This document shows, piece by piece, positions 8,399-16,464 of a stretch of 45,204 nucleotides of DNA. Positions within the stretch are counted from its first letter, which is position 1, and every line of letters begins with the position of its first letter. A program made the translations under genes and the position numbers. The notes under the pieces were generated by a model. The model was given only the letters and a program-made list of their open reading frames with translations, did no database searches and was not told the origin of the DNA. Origin of the DNA: Rhodospirillaceae bacterium (GTDB lineage Bacteria; Pseudomonadota; Alphaproteobacteria; TMED109); assembly GCA_902557845.1 (NCBI GenBank), contig CACEBX010000007.1, positions 1-45,204 on the forward strand, in the 5' to 3' direction.

Positions 8399-10174
8399 AT
8401 GAAAAAATTTATACAATTATTTGTAATTCTGCTTCTTTATTACAATAATAAATTTATATTAGCTAATCAGAGTCCAAGCCTAAAAACCAATCATAGCGCA
8501 ACTATTCCAAAAATATTAAACGAAAAGGATAAAAAGTTATATTTAGAAATTAATAAATTACAAAGTAATGGAAATTGGAAAGACTCTAACATAAAAATTA
8601 AGCTTTTGAGCAATAAAATTTTATTAGGATATTTAGAATATGATAAATTAATGCATCCCAACAAATACAAATCATCTTATAGTGAGTTAGCAGATTGGTT
8701 GCAAAACTATACTGACTTTCCTGCAGTAATGCAAAGAAGAGTTTACAAGTTAATGATGAGAAGAAAGTCTCAAGAAAATAAAAAAGAAACTTTGCAAAAG
8801 CCAAAATATGGAAATTATTTAAGAGGGTATGGAGAAAGCAAAAAATATTATATTACTAAATCAAAAACAAAAAACTCCAGTAAACATTTTCAAATTCCAA
8901 AAAATCTTTCTAATTTAATAACAACTCAAAGATTTAATCAATTATTTAAATATTATAAAAACAATGAAAACCTTCAAGTAAGTATTAAATATTTTTTACA
9001 AAAAGATGCTGAAAAAAAATATTATAGTGGGTTTACTAAGGAAGCTTTAGAAGCATATAAGTTTTTAGATAATAAAATAAATACTAAATCACCTACACAT
9101 TTCTTCATGGCTGGAATAAGTGCCTATAAGTTAGAGGATATTAATAATGCAAAAAAATATTTTACAAAATGTAATGATTTTATTTTAAGTTCATCTGATA
9201 AATATTCTCCTAATTTAAGGGCAGCATGTCTTTATTGGACAGCAAAGACTATTTCTTCAAATAAAGAAAGAAAAGAACTTTATATAAAAGCTTCAAATTT
9301 TGATAGAACAATGTATGGACAGTTAGCAATAGAAAAGCTTAAAAAGAAAGAAAATTTTATATGGAAAAAATCAAGATATGAAAATTTAACTTACCAAAAT
9401 ACTAAAATTTTAAATCATAATGTTTTCCAAAGATTAATTGCTTTATCTGAACTAAACTTCTATGACAAGGCAGATTTAGAAATGAGAAACCTGTATTCAA
9501 AATTAAATAAGAAGAATGCTAAGCTTTTGCTTCATTTAAGCGAGAAGCTAGATTTAGCTGCAGTTCAAATAAGATTAGCAGAAACTTTTTATAAAAAAGA
9601 TTATGCATTATATATAAGTGGTATTTATCCAACACCAGATTGGAAATTAGAGGAGGGTTTTATATTTGATAGAGCATTCATATACGCGATTATTAGAAAA
9701 GAGTCAGCTTTTAATTTAAAGGCAAAAAGCTTAAAAGGTGCAAGGGGTTTAATGCAACTGATGCCAAGAACAGCTAGCAAAATAAAAAAGGACCATAGAT
9801 TAAGATATGGAAATAAGCATCAATTATATTCTTTAGATCTTAATCTTGAATTAGGACAAAAGCTTCTTCAGGAATTAGTAAAAAACCCAAATACAAAAAA
9901 TCAGGTATTAAGTACTTTAATAGCTTATAACGCTGGAATAACAAGAGTTACAAAATGGAAAAAAACTATTAATGAACAAGATCCCTTAGCTTTTATAGAA
10001 AGCATACCTATAAAAGAAACTAGAATGTTTGTTAAAGCTATTCTTACAGATTTCTGGATATATAGAGATAAACTAGGTCAAAATAAACCAACAAGAACAA
10101 TGTTAGCAAATGATAAATGGCCTGTATTTTCTAATCAAGATTTTAAATTAGTAAGAGATGCAAAACTTAGATAA
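8399..10174 (+). CDS. slt: Soluble lytic murein transglycosylase
   Basis: Slt cleaves the MurNAc-GlcNAc bond of peptidoglycan in the periplasm, forming anhydro ends. The 591-residue protein has a signal peptide (residues 1-22) and then a long alpha-helical superhelical region. The C-terminal SLT domain starts near residue 428. It carries IRKESAF with the catalytic Glu near 435, GARGLMQLMP, and STLIAYNAG. Length fits the Slt70 family. The ATG at 8399 is preceded by an AT-rich gap of 56 bases. Its last 17 bases overlap the start of moaB. Confidence 0.93.
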   Translation: MKKFIQLFVILLLYYNNKFILANQSPSLKTNHSATIPKILNEKDKKLYLEINKLQSNGNWKDSNIKIKLLSNKILLGYLEYDKLMHPNKYKSSYSELADWLQNYTDFPAVMQRRVYKLMMRRKSQENKKETLQKPKYGNYLRGYGESKKYYITKSKTKNSSKHFQIPKNLSNLITTQRFNQLFKYYKNNENLQVSIKYFLQKDAEKKYYSGFTKEALEAYKFLDNKINTKSPTHFFMAGISAYKLEDINNAKKYFTKCNDFILSSSDKYSPNLRAACLYWTAKTISSNKERKELYIKASNFDRTMYGQLAIEKLKKKENFIWKKSRYENLTYQNTKILNHNVFQRLIALSELNFYDKADLEMRNLYSKLNKKNAKLLLHLSEKLDLAAVQIRLAETFYKKDYALYISGIYPTPDWKLEEGFIFDRAFIYAIIRKESAFNLKAKSLKGARGLMQLMPRTASKIKKDHRLRYGNKHQLYSLDLNLELGQKLLQELVKNPNTKNQVLSTLIAYNAGITRVTKWKKTINEQDPLAFIESIPIKETRMFVKAILTDFWIYRDKLGQNKPTRTMLANDKWPVFSNQDFKLVRDAKLR

Positions 10175-10688
10175 AACAAGAGAGTTTAAGCCAGTAAATA
10201 TAGCTGTCTTAACAGTATCTGATAGTAGAACAAATGATACTGATAAATCTGGAGATTATCTAGTTAGGAGTATTCTAAAAGAAGGACATCTATGTAATAT
10301 CAAAAAAATAGTAAAAGATGAGGTAGATAATATATTACAGACAATAGAGTCTTGGTTAAATAATTCATCTATAGATGTAATTATTATAACAGGTGGAACG
10401 GGAATTACTGGACGTGATGTTACTCCAGAAGCATTAAATATAGTAAAGGAAAAAGATATTCCAGGTTTTGGAGAAATTTTTAGATACATTAGTTATAAAA
10501 AAATAGGTACTTCAAGTATTCAATCCAGAGCTTCTGCTTGCATTGCAAAAAAAACTTTTATATTTAGTTTGCCTGGTTCTCCAGGGGCATGTAAAGATGC
10601 ATGGGAAGGCATAATAAAAAACCAGTTAGACAATAGAAATCTACCATGTAATTTAGTAGAGTTAATGCCTAGATTATCTGAAAAGTGA
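10158..10688 (+). CDS. moaB: Molybdenum cofactor biosynthesis protein, MoaB type
   Basis: MoaB/MogA-family proteins adenylylate or bind molybdopterin during molybdenum cofactor assembly. The 176-residue protein has the conserved TVSDSR start, IITGGTGITGRDVTPEA, PGFGEIFR, SRASACI and FSLPGSPGACKDAWEG motifs. It overlaps slt by 17 bases and ends 4 bases from the convergent end of blh. No other molybdopterin genes lie in the window, so the host enzyme served is unknown. The match to MoaB rather than MogA rests on length and the FRYISYKKIGTSSIQSR stretch. Confidence 0.9.
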   Translation: MQNLDKTREFKPVNIAVLTVSDSRTNDTDKSGDYLVRSILKEGHLCNIKKIVKDEVDNILQTIESWLNNSSIDVIIITGGTGITGRDVTPEALNIVKEKDIPGFGEIFRYISYKKIGTSSIQSRASACIAKKTFIFSLPGSPGACKDAWEGIIKNQLDNRNLPCNLVELMPRLSEK

Positions 10689-10692
10689 TTTA

Positions 10693-11559
10693 TTAATTTT
10701 TATAATTAACGAAGGCTTTTAAAAGCATATGAGGCACTGTCAAAGAAGCCAAGCCTATAAAGATAATTTTTAATAATCTATCTTCTATTGATCCTATTAA
10801 AAAAAACTTAAATATTATTATGGAAAGAAATATTGTTAATAATAAATTAAGTAATATTACTTTATTTTGTAAGGGCTTATTATCAGAAAACAAAAAGTTT
10901 TTACTTTCTTTAAAGTTTTTTACGCTATGAAAGAAGCAAAAGTAACATAAAAAATAAATTAAGGGATTTAAAAAAAAAGCAGTAAGTGTAATTGTTATAA
11001 TATTTAATACGATTTTATCATTTCTAATATTATATAGTAAAACTATTAAAAGCATGGGCAAAAGTAAATAGTTTGCGTAATAAAAAAATAAACTTAGATT
11101 AGCTATGTAAGTTGAACTTGTTAATGAAAAAAATATTATTTCAACTTCCTCTCTGTGAAAGAAAACAGTGAGGGTTATTATAGAAGCAGCTAATATTATC
11201 CTTTGTAGAAAGCTTATTTCAGTTTTCCAATCTTCTGAAAAATGTAAAATAGAAATTAATAAAAAAATAAATAGACAAAGTAGAGGGAAAAATAACCATA
11301 GAAAAAAAGTAATTAATCCTACTAATAAATAAACAATATTAAATGTAATAAAACCTATAAAATTATAATATAAATTACTTTTCTTTGCATATAAAGTATC
11401 TAAAGCTCCATGTGGCAATCCAAAGAAAATAACAAAAAAAACTAGCATAACAACAATATTTTTATCATTGATATAATCTTTGAAAAGAAAGTTAATAAAT
11501 ATTGCAGCTATAGAAAAGTACAAGTATAAATAACTATCTGTAAAAAACCTATTTATCAT
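10693..11559 (-). CDS. blh: Brp/Blh-family beta-carotene 15,15'-dioxygenase
   Basis: Blh splits beta-carotene into two retinal molecules, the chromophore of proteorhodopsin. The 288-residue protein is almost entirely hydrophobic, with several membrane helices. It carries the histidine motifs of the family: GLPHGALDTLYA, LHFSEDW, a FFHSVKNF segment and a C-terminal PHMLLKAF. These histidines are expected to bind the catalytic iron. It is the last gene of the crtI-crtB-crtY-blh run, and its ATG lies inside the end of crtY (11-base overlap). It ends 4 bases from moaB, leaving no room for a separate terminator. Confidence 0.93.
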   Translation of the reverse strand: MINRFFTDSYLYLYFSIAAIFINFLFKDYINDKNIVVMLVFFVIFFGLPHGALDTLYAKKSNLYYNFIGFITFNIVYLLVGLITFFLWLFFPLLCLFIFLLISILHFSEDWKTEISFLQRIILAASIITLTVFFHREEVEIIFFSLTSSTYIANLSLFFYYANYLLLPMLLIVLLYNIRNDKIVLNIITITLTAFFLNPLIYFLCYFCFFHSVKNFKESKNFLFSDNKPLQNKVILLNLLLTIFLSIIIFKFFLIGSIEDRLLKIIFIGLASLTVPHMLLKAFVNYKN

Positions 11560-12703
11560 TTTTTTTTAATGAAAAAAAAAGAGTTTTTATAAAAGTTACT
11601 TTTGGCATTGCATATATAATTTTAATATAATCAAAAAAATTTGGATTCCCATTCATGAATCTAATAAATGAATTGGTAGATATCCTTTTAATAAAAGAAA
11701 AAAAGATTATAGGAGCAATATTTAAATTTTTTACTAAAATCCTTAAAAATATAATATCTAACTTCTTAATTAAAAATTTCTCTACAAACTCAGAATTCAA
11801 TTTTTTATCATTTTTTAGTGAGTATACAAATTCTGAAGCCCATTTTTGTATTCTTAAAAAAGCATATCCTGAAGATGGTCTAACTGCACCACCTAAGGTT
11901 CCAGCTAAAAAATAATTATTTTCTTTAGATTTAAAAGTTTTTTCTATAAACCCCATTGGAATTTCTCCATATTCAGTTCTTACTATTTTATAGTCCTTAA
12001 AGTTGTTTGCTTTAAGAGTTTTATTTAATAATATTTCTAATATTTTAAAAGAAATATTCTTTTTTGAGAAAGATGTTATTTCAACTAAATATTTATTTTT
12101 GCCCATAGGAAGTAAATAATCGAAAAAAAATTGTCCATTCTCTATTCTCATATTATCCATTATTTTTGCAAAATTAAATCTTGGTTTATATTTTTTAACT
12201 TCTATTTCATACCCTAAAAAACATTGTAATAGAAAAGGATTTTTGAGGAATAAAGCTTTTTGTGGCCTTGTATCTATTATATTTTTTGTTATGTAATTCA
12301 TTTTATTTGTATAAACAAAGTTAATTTTCTTTTTACTAATAACTTTTGTAACTTTTTCTCCTAAATTTATATCAATATTTGTTGATTTCTTTATTTTCTT
12401 TATAGCCCTATTATAAAAGTCAATACTTCTAATATATTTGTAATGATACTTATTTGAAATGTGCGTTACTTTTTCATCTTTAAAGCTAAAGGAGAAGCTT
12501 TTCCATGATTTAGATACTAAATTACTTAGACTATCTTCATGTTCTTTCCAGAAACACCAACTTCTATCATCTGTATATTTTTCTCTACTTTCTAATATTA
12601 AAAACGAATATTTACTTATATTATTATTAACAAGTTGGTTTGCTAATGATAATGCTGCGCAACCTCCTCCTAGTATGATGTAATCAAATTGTTTTTGTTT
12701 CAC
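11549..12703 (-). CDS. crtY: Lycopene beta-cyclase
   Basis: CrtY cyclises lycopene to beta-carotene. The 384-residue protein opens with a dinucleotide-binding fold (ILGGGCAALSLANQL), has a DRSWCFW motif typical of CrtY, and a C-terminal LAGTLGGAVRPSSGYAF motif. It starts with GTG, and its first 20 bases overlap the end of crtB. It sits between crtB and blh, the expected biochemical order for making retinal. Length is normal for the CrtY (not CrtL or CruA) type. Confidence 0.93.
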   Translation of the reverse strand: MKQKQFDYIILGGGCAALSLANQLVNNNISKYSFLILESREKYTDDRSWCFWKEHEDSLSNLVSKSWKSFSFSFKDEKVTHISNKYHYKYIRSIDFYNRAIKKIKKSTNIDINLGEKVTKVISKKKINFVYTNKMNYITKNIIDTRPQKALFLKNPFLLQCFLGYEIEVKKYKPRFNFAKIMDNMRIENGQFFFDYLLPMGKNKYLVEITSFSKKNISFKILEILLNKTLKANNFKDYKIVRTEYGEIPMGFIEKTFKSKENNYFLAGTLGGAVRPSSGYAFLRIQKWASEFVYSLKNDKKLNSEFVEKFLIKKLDIIFLRILVKNLNIAPIIFFSFIKRISTNSFIRFMNGNPNFFDYIKIIYAMPKVTFIKTLFFSLKKNDK

Positions 12704-13601
12704 TCTTATTTATCTTTATTAATAGGGTTTTAATATGTAAGTGTAGACTTGTATTATGGTTATAATTTTTTTTATGTATTTTAAAATTAAATAAAAATAA
12801 AGGTATACATTTAAATAAGCATAAAATTTTTTCAAAGAAAAATACTTTTTCTCTTGAATGCAAATTAGAAAAATTATTATTTATTATTTTTATTCCAATT
12901 TGTCTGTATACTAGAAGAGCTAGCAATATAGCAAACCTATTTCTAAGAGATAAAAATGCTAACCCCTTAAAAGCACTTTGATAATATATTTCTGCCAATT
13001 GTAATAAATCCTTTGTAGAGTTTCTCAGTTTTTCTAAGCTATTTTTATTCAGTTTTTTTATTTCATTTATATTTAGTTTATACCAAGAAAAAGGGATGTA
13101 AATTCTGTTCATTTTAGCATCTTCAATTATATCTCTTGCTATATTAGTCAACTGAAAAGCAATACCTAAGTCAATTGCATATTTTTGAGCTATTTTTTCT
13201 TTAATATTAAGTATATCTGACATCATAAGACCTACCGTACCGGCTACTGCAAAAGCATAGGAAATTAGTTCTTTATTATTTTTTATCCTTACTGTTTTTG
13301 AAATATCACTATTAATACCTTCTATAAGCAGTAATAAATGGTTTTTATTTATAATCTTTTTAGATATCAGTTTTTTAATATTAAAAAGTTTATTACCCCC
13401 ATTACTGCAAGTTAATTTATTTTTAAGATCTTTTAACTTAAATTTTTTATTTCTACCATTCTTATCAGCGACATCATCAATATATCTACAGAATTGATAT
13501 AAAACAGTAATATTTTTAAAAGTTTTTTTTTTTAGAAACAAACCTGCAAAAAAGAAACTTTTACTATTTTTTTTAAATATTTTTTTTTCTGAACTTTTTA
13601 T
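12684..13601 (-). CDS. crtB: Phytoene synthase, probably with a non-ATG start
   Basis: CrtB condenses two GGPP molecules into phytoene. The first aspartate-rich motif is CRYIDDVAD and the second is NIARDIIEDAKMNRIYIP. The first standard start is a TTG at 13541 (285 residues). The same frame upstream encodes KKNSKSFFFAGL, the conserved SKSF...A segment that contacts the diphosphate in this family, so a start at 13541 would remove needed residues. The frame closes at a TAG (13620-13622), and only an ATT (13616) or ATA (13601) is available. The ATA overlaps the crtI stop as ATAA, with GGAG eight bases upstream, so I place the start there (305 residues). A homopolymer sequence error is the alternative. 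Confidence 0.85.
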   Translation of the reverse strand: MKSSEKKIFKKNSKSFFFAGLFLKKKTFKNITVLYQFCRYIDDVADKNGRNKKFKLKDLKNKLTCSNGGNKLFNIKKLISKKIINKNHLLLLIEGINSDISKTVRIKNNKELISYAFAVAGTVGLMMSDILNIKEKIAQKYAIDLGIAFQLTNIARDIIEDAKMNRIYIPFSWYKLNINEIKKLNKNSLEKLRNSTKDLLQLAEIYYQSAFKGLAFLSLRNRFAILLALLVYRQIGIKIINNNFSNLHSREKVFFFEKILCLFKCIPLFLFNFKIHKKNYNHNTSLHLHIKTLLIKINKSETKTI

Positions 13602-15058
13602 AAGAGGCTCTCCAATACTCTAGCGGAGCTAAGAACTCCAGGCACACCAGCCCCAGGATGGGTTCCTGCTCCTACTAAAAAAAGGTTATCTAAAACTTCT
13701 GATTTATTATGAAACCTAAACCATGCAGATTGTGTAAAAAAAGGAGCTAAAGAAAACCCTGCCCCTTCATCTGATAAATAATTATTTTTAAAGTCTAAAG
13801 GTGTCATATAAAACTCTTGTACAATTTCTTTTTTAAGTCCAGGCATCAATTTCTTTTCCAAAACTTTTACAACATGATTTTTAAAATTATTTGCCTCTTT
13901 TTCCCATAAAATACTTTTAGACTCTAAATTAGGAACAGGAACTAGAGCATAAAAGCTATCACAACCCTTAGGCGCAAAACTACTATCTGTTGCTGTTGGT
14001 CTATGAAGATAAATCGATATATCTTTTGGAAGCTCATTTTTTTTAAAAATTGTTTCTAATAATTCCAAGTATTCTTTTCCAAATATAATAGAGTGATGTT
14101 TAATATCTTTAAATTTTTTTTTTGTACCAAAAAATAAGACAAATAATCCCATAGAATGCTTAGCATATTTTTTTTTATACTTTAAACTGAGACTATTATT
14201 TTTAGATATTATATTTTTGTAAAGATGAAGAGGATCTAAATTAGAAATAAAAATATCAGCCTTTCTCTCATTCCCTTTTTGGTCAATAACTGAGTATATT
14301 TTTTTATTTTTTAAAACAAACTTATTAATTGTTGTATTAAGTGTTATTTTTATACCAATTTCTTTCATCAGCTTAGAAAGTGCTTTAACTAAATTTCCTG
14401 TGCCACCCATAGCAAAATAAACACCATGTGCTCTTTCTAAATAATGAATTAAAGAATATATACATGTAGTTTCAAAAGGATTTCCGCCTACTAAAAGAGG
14501 CTGAATAGAAAATGCTCTTCGCAGCTTTTCATTCTTTAAATATCTGCTTGTAAATTTATATACATTTTCATAAGACCTGAACTTTAAAAGAAAAGGAATT
14601 TGTTTGATCATTGTAGATAAATTATGAAAAGGTTGATGGGCTAATTTAGTAAATGCTAAATCATAAATTTTTTTTGAGCTTTCTAACAAGTTTTGGTAAT
14701 TATTAGCATCATCTTCACTTATTTCTTTCATATTTAAAATAGTTTTTTCAATAGATTTTTCGTAGTCAAAATAAGTACCGTCATTATAAATAAACCTATA
14801 CCACACATCTAATGGCTTTAAAGTTATGTAATCTTCTAATTTTTTATTATGAATAGAAAAAAGTTCTTCAAATAAAAAAGGAGCGGTAATTATTGTAGGT
14901 CCTGCATCATACTTAAAACCTTTAATATTAAAAAATTGAGCTCTTCCTCCCAAATTATTGCATCGGTCAACTAATTCTACTTTATATCCTTTTTTAATTA
15001 ATCTAATAGCAGATGCTATTCCACCAAAACCAGCACCTATAACAATAGCTTTTTTCAT
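13598..15058 (-). CDS. crtI: Phytoene desaturase (lycopene-forming)
   Basis: CrtI is an FAD enzyme that introduces double bases-of-conjugation steps converting phytoene to lycopene. The 486-residue protein has the N-terminal FAD-binding GAGFGG (residues 8-13), DAGPTIITAP, and HRPTATDSSFAPKGCDSFY. It ends with LVGAGTHPGAGVPGVL, the CrtI family signature. ATG is at 15056-15058, only 15 bases after the T-run of a terminator hairpin that follows proteorhodopsin, so it must rely on read-through or a hidden promoter. It ends with TTATAA, which overlaps the proposed crtB start. Confidence 0.95.
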   Translation of the reverse strand: MKKAIVIGAGFGGIASAIRLIKKGYKVELVDRCNNLGGRAQFFNIKGFKYDAGPTIITAPFLFEELFSIHNKKLEDYITLKPLDVWYRFIYNDGTYFDYEKSIEKTILNMKEISEDDANNYQNLLESSKKIYDLAFTKLAHQPFHNLSTMIKQIPFLLKFRSYENVYKFTSRYLKNEKLRRAFSIQPLLVGGNPFETTCIYSLIHYLERAHGVYFAMGGTGNLVKALSKLMKEIGIKITLNTTINKFVLKNKKIYSVIDQKGNERKADIFISNLDPLHLYKNIISKNNSLSLKYKKKYAKHSMGLFVLFFGTKKKFKDIKHHSIIFGKEYLELLETIFKKNELPKDISIYLHRPTATDSSFAPKGCDSFYALVPVPNLESKSILWEKEANNFKNHVVKVLEKKLMPGLKKEIVQEFYMTPLDFKNNYLSDEGAGFSLAPFFTQSAWFRFHNKSEVLDNLFLVGAGTHPGAGVPGVLSSARVLESLL

Positions 15059-15072
15059 TTTTTTTTTTACAG

Positions 15073-15106
15073 AAAAAAAATGCCCTACTGATAAAGCAGG
15101 GCATTT
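15073..15106 (-). terminator. Rho-independent terminator after proteorhodopsin
   Basis: On the minus strand the sequence forms a hairpin with an AAATGCCCT/AGGGCATTT stem and an 11-base loop, followed directly by a run of eight T. It lies 30 bases after the proteorhodopsin stop and 15 bases before the crtI start. It can end most proteorhodopsin transcripts while letting some continue into the crt genes. Confidence 0.85.
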
Positions 15107-15135
15107 GATTTTAAAATTTTAGAGTAATTAATTAG

Positions 15136-15825
15136 TTAGCTTTTACTGTCTGAAGTCGCAGCAGCCCAAATAACTACACCAAATGCTATCTTATTTACAA
15201 AATCAGCTAGGTTGTAAATAATATTTAAACCTTCAGCACTTCCGCCTCCAGTATAACCAATAACATATCCAATTGGGTAAATAGCCCAACCTATAGTCAC
15301 TATTAATCTGAGTGCATTAAATGCTTTCTGACTTGCAGCAGTACCTTTACTAGCATTGATTTGGCTAGCTTCACCTGCAAATATTTCATAAATTATGTAT
15401 AGCCATCCTAACATACCTATAACAAATCCAACCCAAACATTTATTGAGCCAACTTCTCCTAGATATCCTGCAACTAGCATAACTACTGAAGCAATTAACA
15501 ATCTCCAAAACAATGAAGACTTTACCACAGCAATTGCTGCAAGAATTAGATAAAATTCTACAATTTGTAAAGGAACTGTTAAAAGCCAGTCTACATATCT
15601 AAATACTGTAGGGGTTTCGCCTGTATCTGCCCAAACTCCTCTCATGTAAAAGTAATGTATTGCTGCTATACCTGTCACCATTGCTGCTACAGTTAAAGAA
15701 GTCTTCCACTTTCCAACTGCTCTATCTCTTTCTACCCAAAAGAAAAAAGTAGCTGCTACCATTGCTGCAGAAATAATCCAAAAGGACATTCCTACTAAAT
15801 CTGACGGATCTAATTGTCCACTCAT
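15136..15825 (-). CDS. Proteorhodopsin, light-driven proton pump, blue-tuned type
   Basis: This seven-helix retinal protein pumps protons out of the cell on illumination. In the 229-residue sequence, FRYVDWLLTVPLQIVEFYL holds Asp79 (proton acceptor, Asp97 in the reference green form), Gln87 (position 105) and Glu90 (donor, position 108). Lys212 in ADFVNKI binds retinal and His57 matches the acceptor-coupled histidine. Asp/Glu at acceptor and donor indicate an outward proton pump, and Gln at the tuning site indicates blue absorption. No signal peptide is seen. A very strong ribosome site (GAGGGAGGT, 15831-15839) suggests high expression. The genes for making retinal follow. Confidence 0.97.
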   Translation of the reverse strand: MSGQLDPSDLVGMSFWIISAAMVAATFFFWVERDRAVGKWKTSLTVAAMVTGIAAIHYFYMRGVWADTGETPTVFRYVDWLLTVPLQIVEFYLILAAIAVVKSSLFWRLLIASVVMLVAGYLGEVGSINVWVGFVIGMLGWLYIIYEIFAGEASQINASKGTAASQKAFNALRLIVTIGWAIYPIGYVIGYTGGGSAEGLNIIYNLADFVNKIAFGVVIWAAATSDSKS

Positions 15826-15849
15826 ATAATACCTCCCTCAAGGTTATAG

Positions 15850-15878
15850 TTAATAACACGTCTCTACGGTCTGTTAAA
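15850..15878 (-). promoter_or_regulatory. Candidate proteorhodopsin promoter with overlapping inverted repeat
   Basis: On the minus strand TTTAAC (-35-like, 3/6), a 17-base spacer and an extended -10 TGT-TATTAA (4/6) lie just upstream of the strong ribosome site. They predict a leader of under 20 bases. The -35 overlaps the stop codon of the upstream gene. The same bases form an imperfect inverted repeat (GTTTAACA ... TGTTATTAAC), a possible operator. This is read by eye only and is uncertain. Confidence 0.3.
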
Positions 15879-16464
15879 CCTTATCACTATATTCGCAATA
15901 ATCATCAATTATGTCAATATCTCTTAATTTTTTACAGTAATTAACGCTATTACCATTTTTTTCTATATTTCTGACCAAGTCATAAAGAGAGTGCTTAGTG
16001 CTCCATCTGATTTCTTTAAAGGGGTACATAATAGACTTTTTATTTGAAAATCCTATTAGCCAAAACCCGTTATCATATGTTGGTCCAATTACAATATCTT
16101 TAGATTTTAATATTTCAAAAGCATTATATAAATCTTCAAAGTTAATAAAAGGGATATCACTACCTAATACAATAAAGTTGCCTCTAACTGAATTTTTTAA
16201 ATTCCATATTTTTTTACCTAAGTTAGATCCTTTCTGTAGAAAAACATTTTTGCAAAAACTATAAGAATAGCTTCTAAATTTTTTAGTAGGTGTAGTATAG
16301 AGGAAAAACCTATAAGTTTTTTTATTATTTAAAATTTTTTTTATATTTTCAATATTTAAAAGGGTAAGTCTTTTTGATTTACAATTTCCAATATCCTTTG
16401 AAAGCCTTCTTTTTATTAGTCCGTGAATAGGAATCTTGGTCATTAAAAAAATATTATTTATCAT
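15874..16464 (-). CDS. DUF2064 / TIGR04282-type small glycosyltransferase
   Basis: This 196-residue protein fits the nucleotide-sugar-transferase-like family annotated as TIGR04282 (DUF2064). It begins IFLMTKIPIHGLIKRRL, has a GSDIPFINFEDL motif (metal/nucleotide-binding DxD-like) and GPTYDNGFWLIGF, which matches the family's GP-DGG-LIG signature. Members are named for arsenosugar biosynthesis, but many occur without arsenic genes, and none are seen here. Its substrate is therefore unknown. It overlaps the TIGR04283-type gene by 11 bases and is the last gene of the ubiA run. Proteorhodopsin starts 48 bases further on. Confidence 0.82.
   Translation of the reverse strand: MINNIFLMTKIPIHGLIKRRLSKDIGNCKSKRLTLLNIENIKKILNNKKTYRFFLYTTPTKKFRSYSYSFCKNVFLQKGSNLGKKIWNLKNSVRGNFIVLGSDIPFINFEDLYNAFEILKSKDIVIGPTYDNGFWLIGFSNKKSIMYPFKEIRWSTKHSLYDLVRNIEKNGNSVNYCKKLRDIDIIDDYCEYSDKV

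Noticed and set aside
15886-15917. A perfect TTGACA with TATAGT upstream of proteorhodopsin
   Set aside because: The spacer is 20 bases, too long for a sigma70 promoter, and both elements lie inside the coding sequence of the upstream glycosyltransferase, where the codons explain them.
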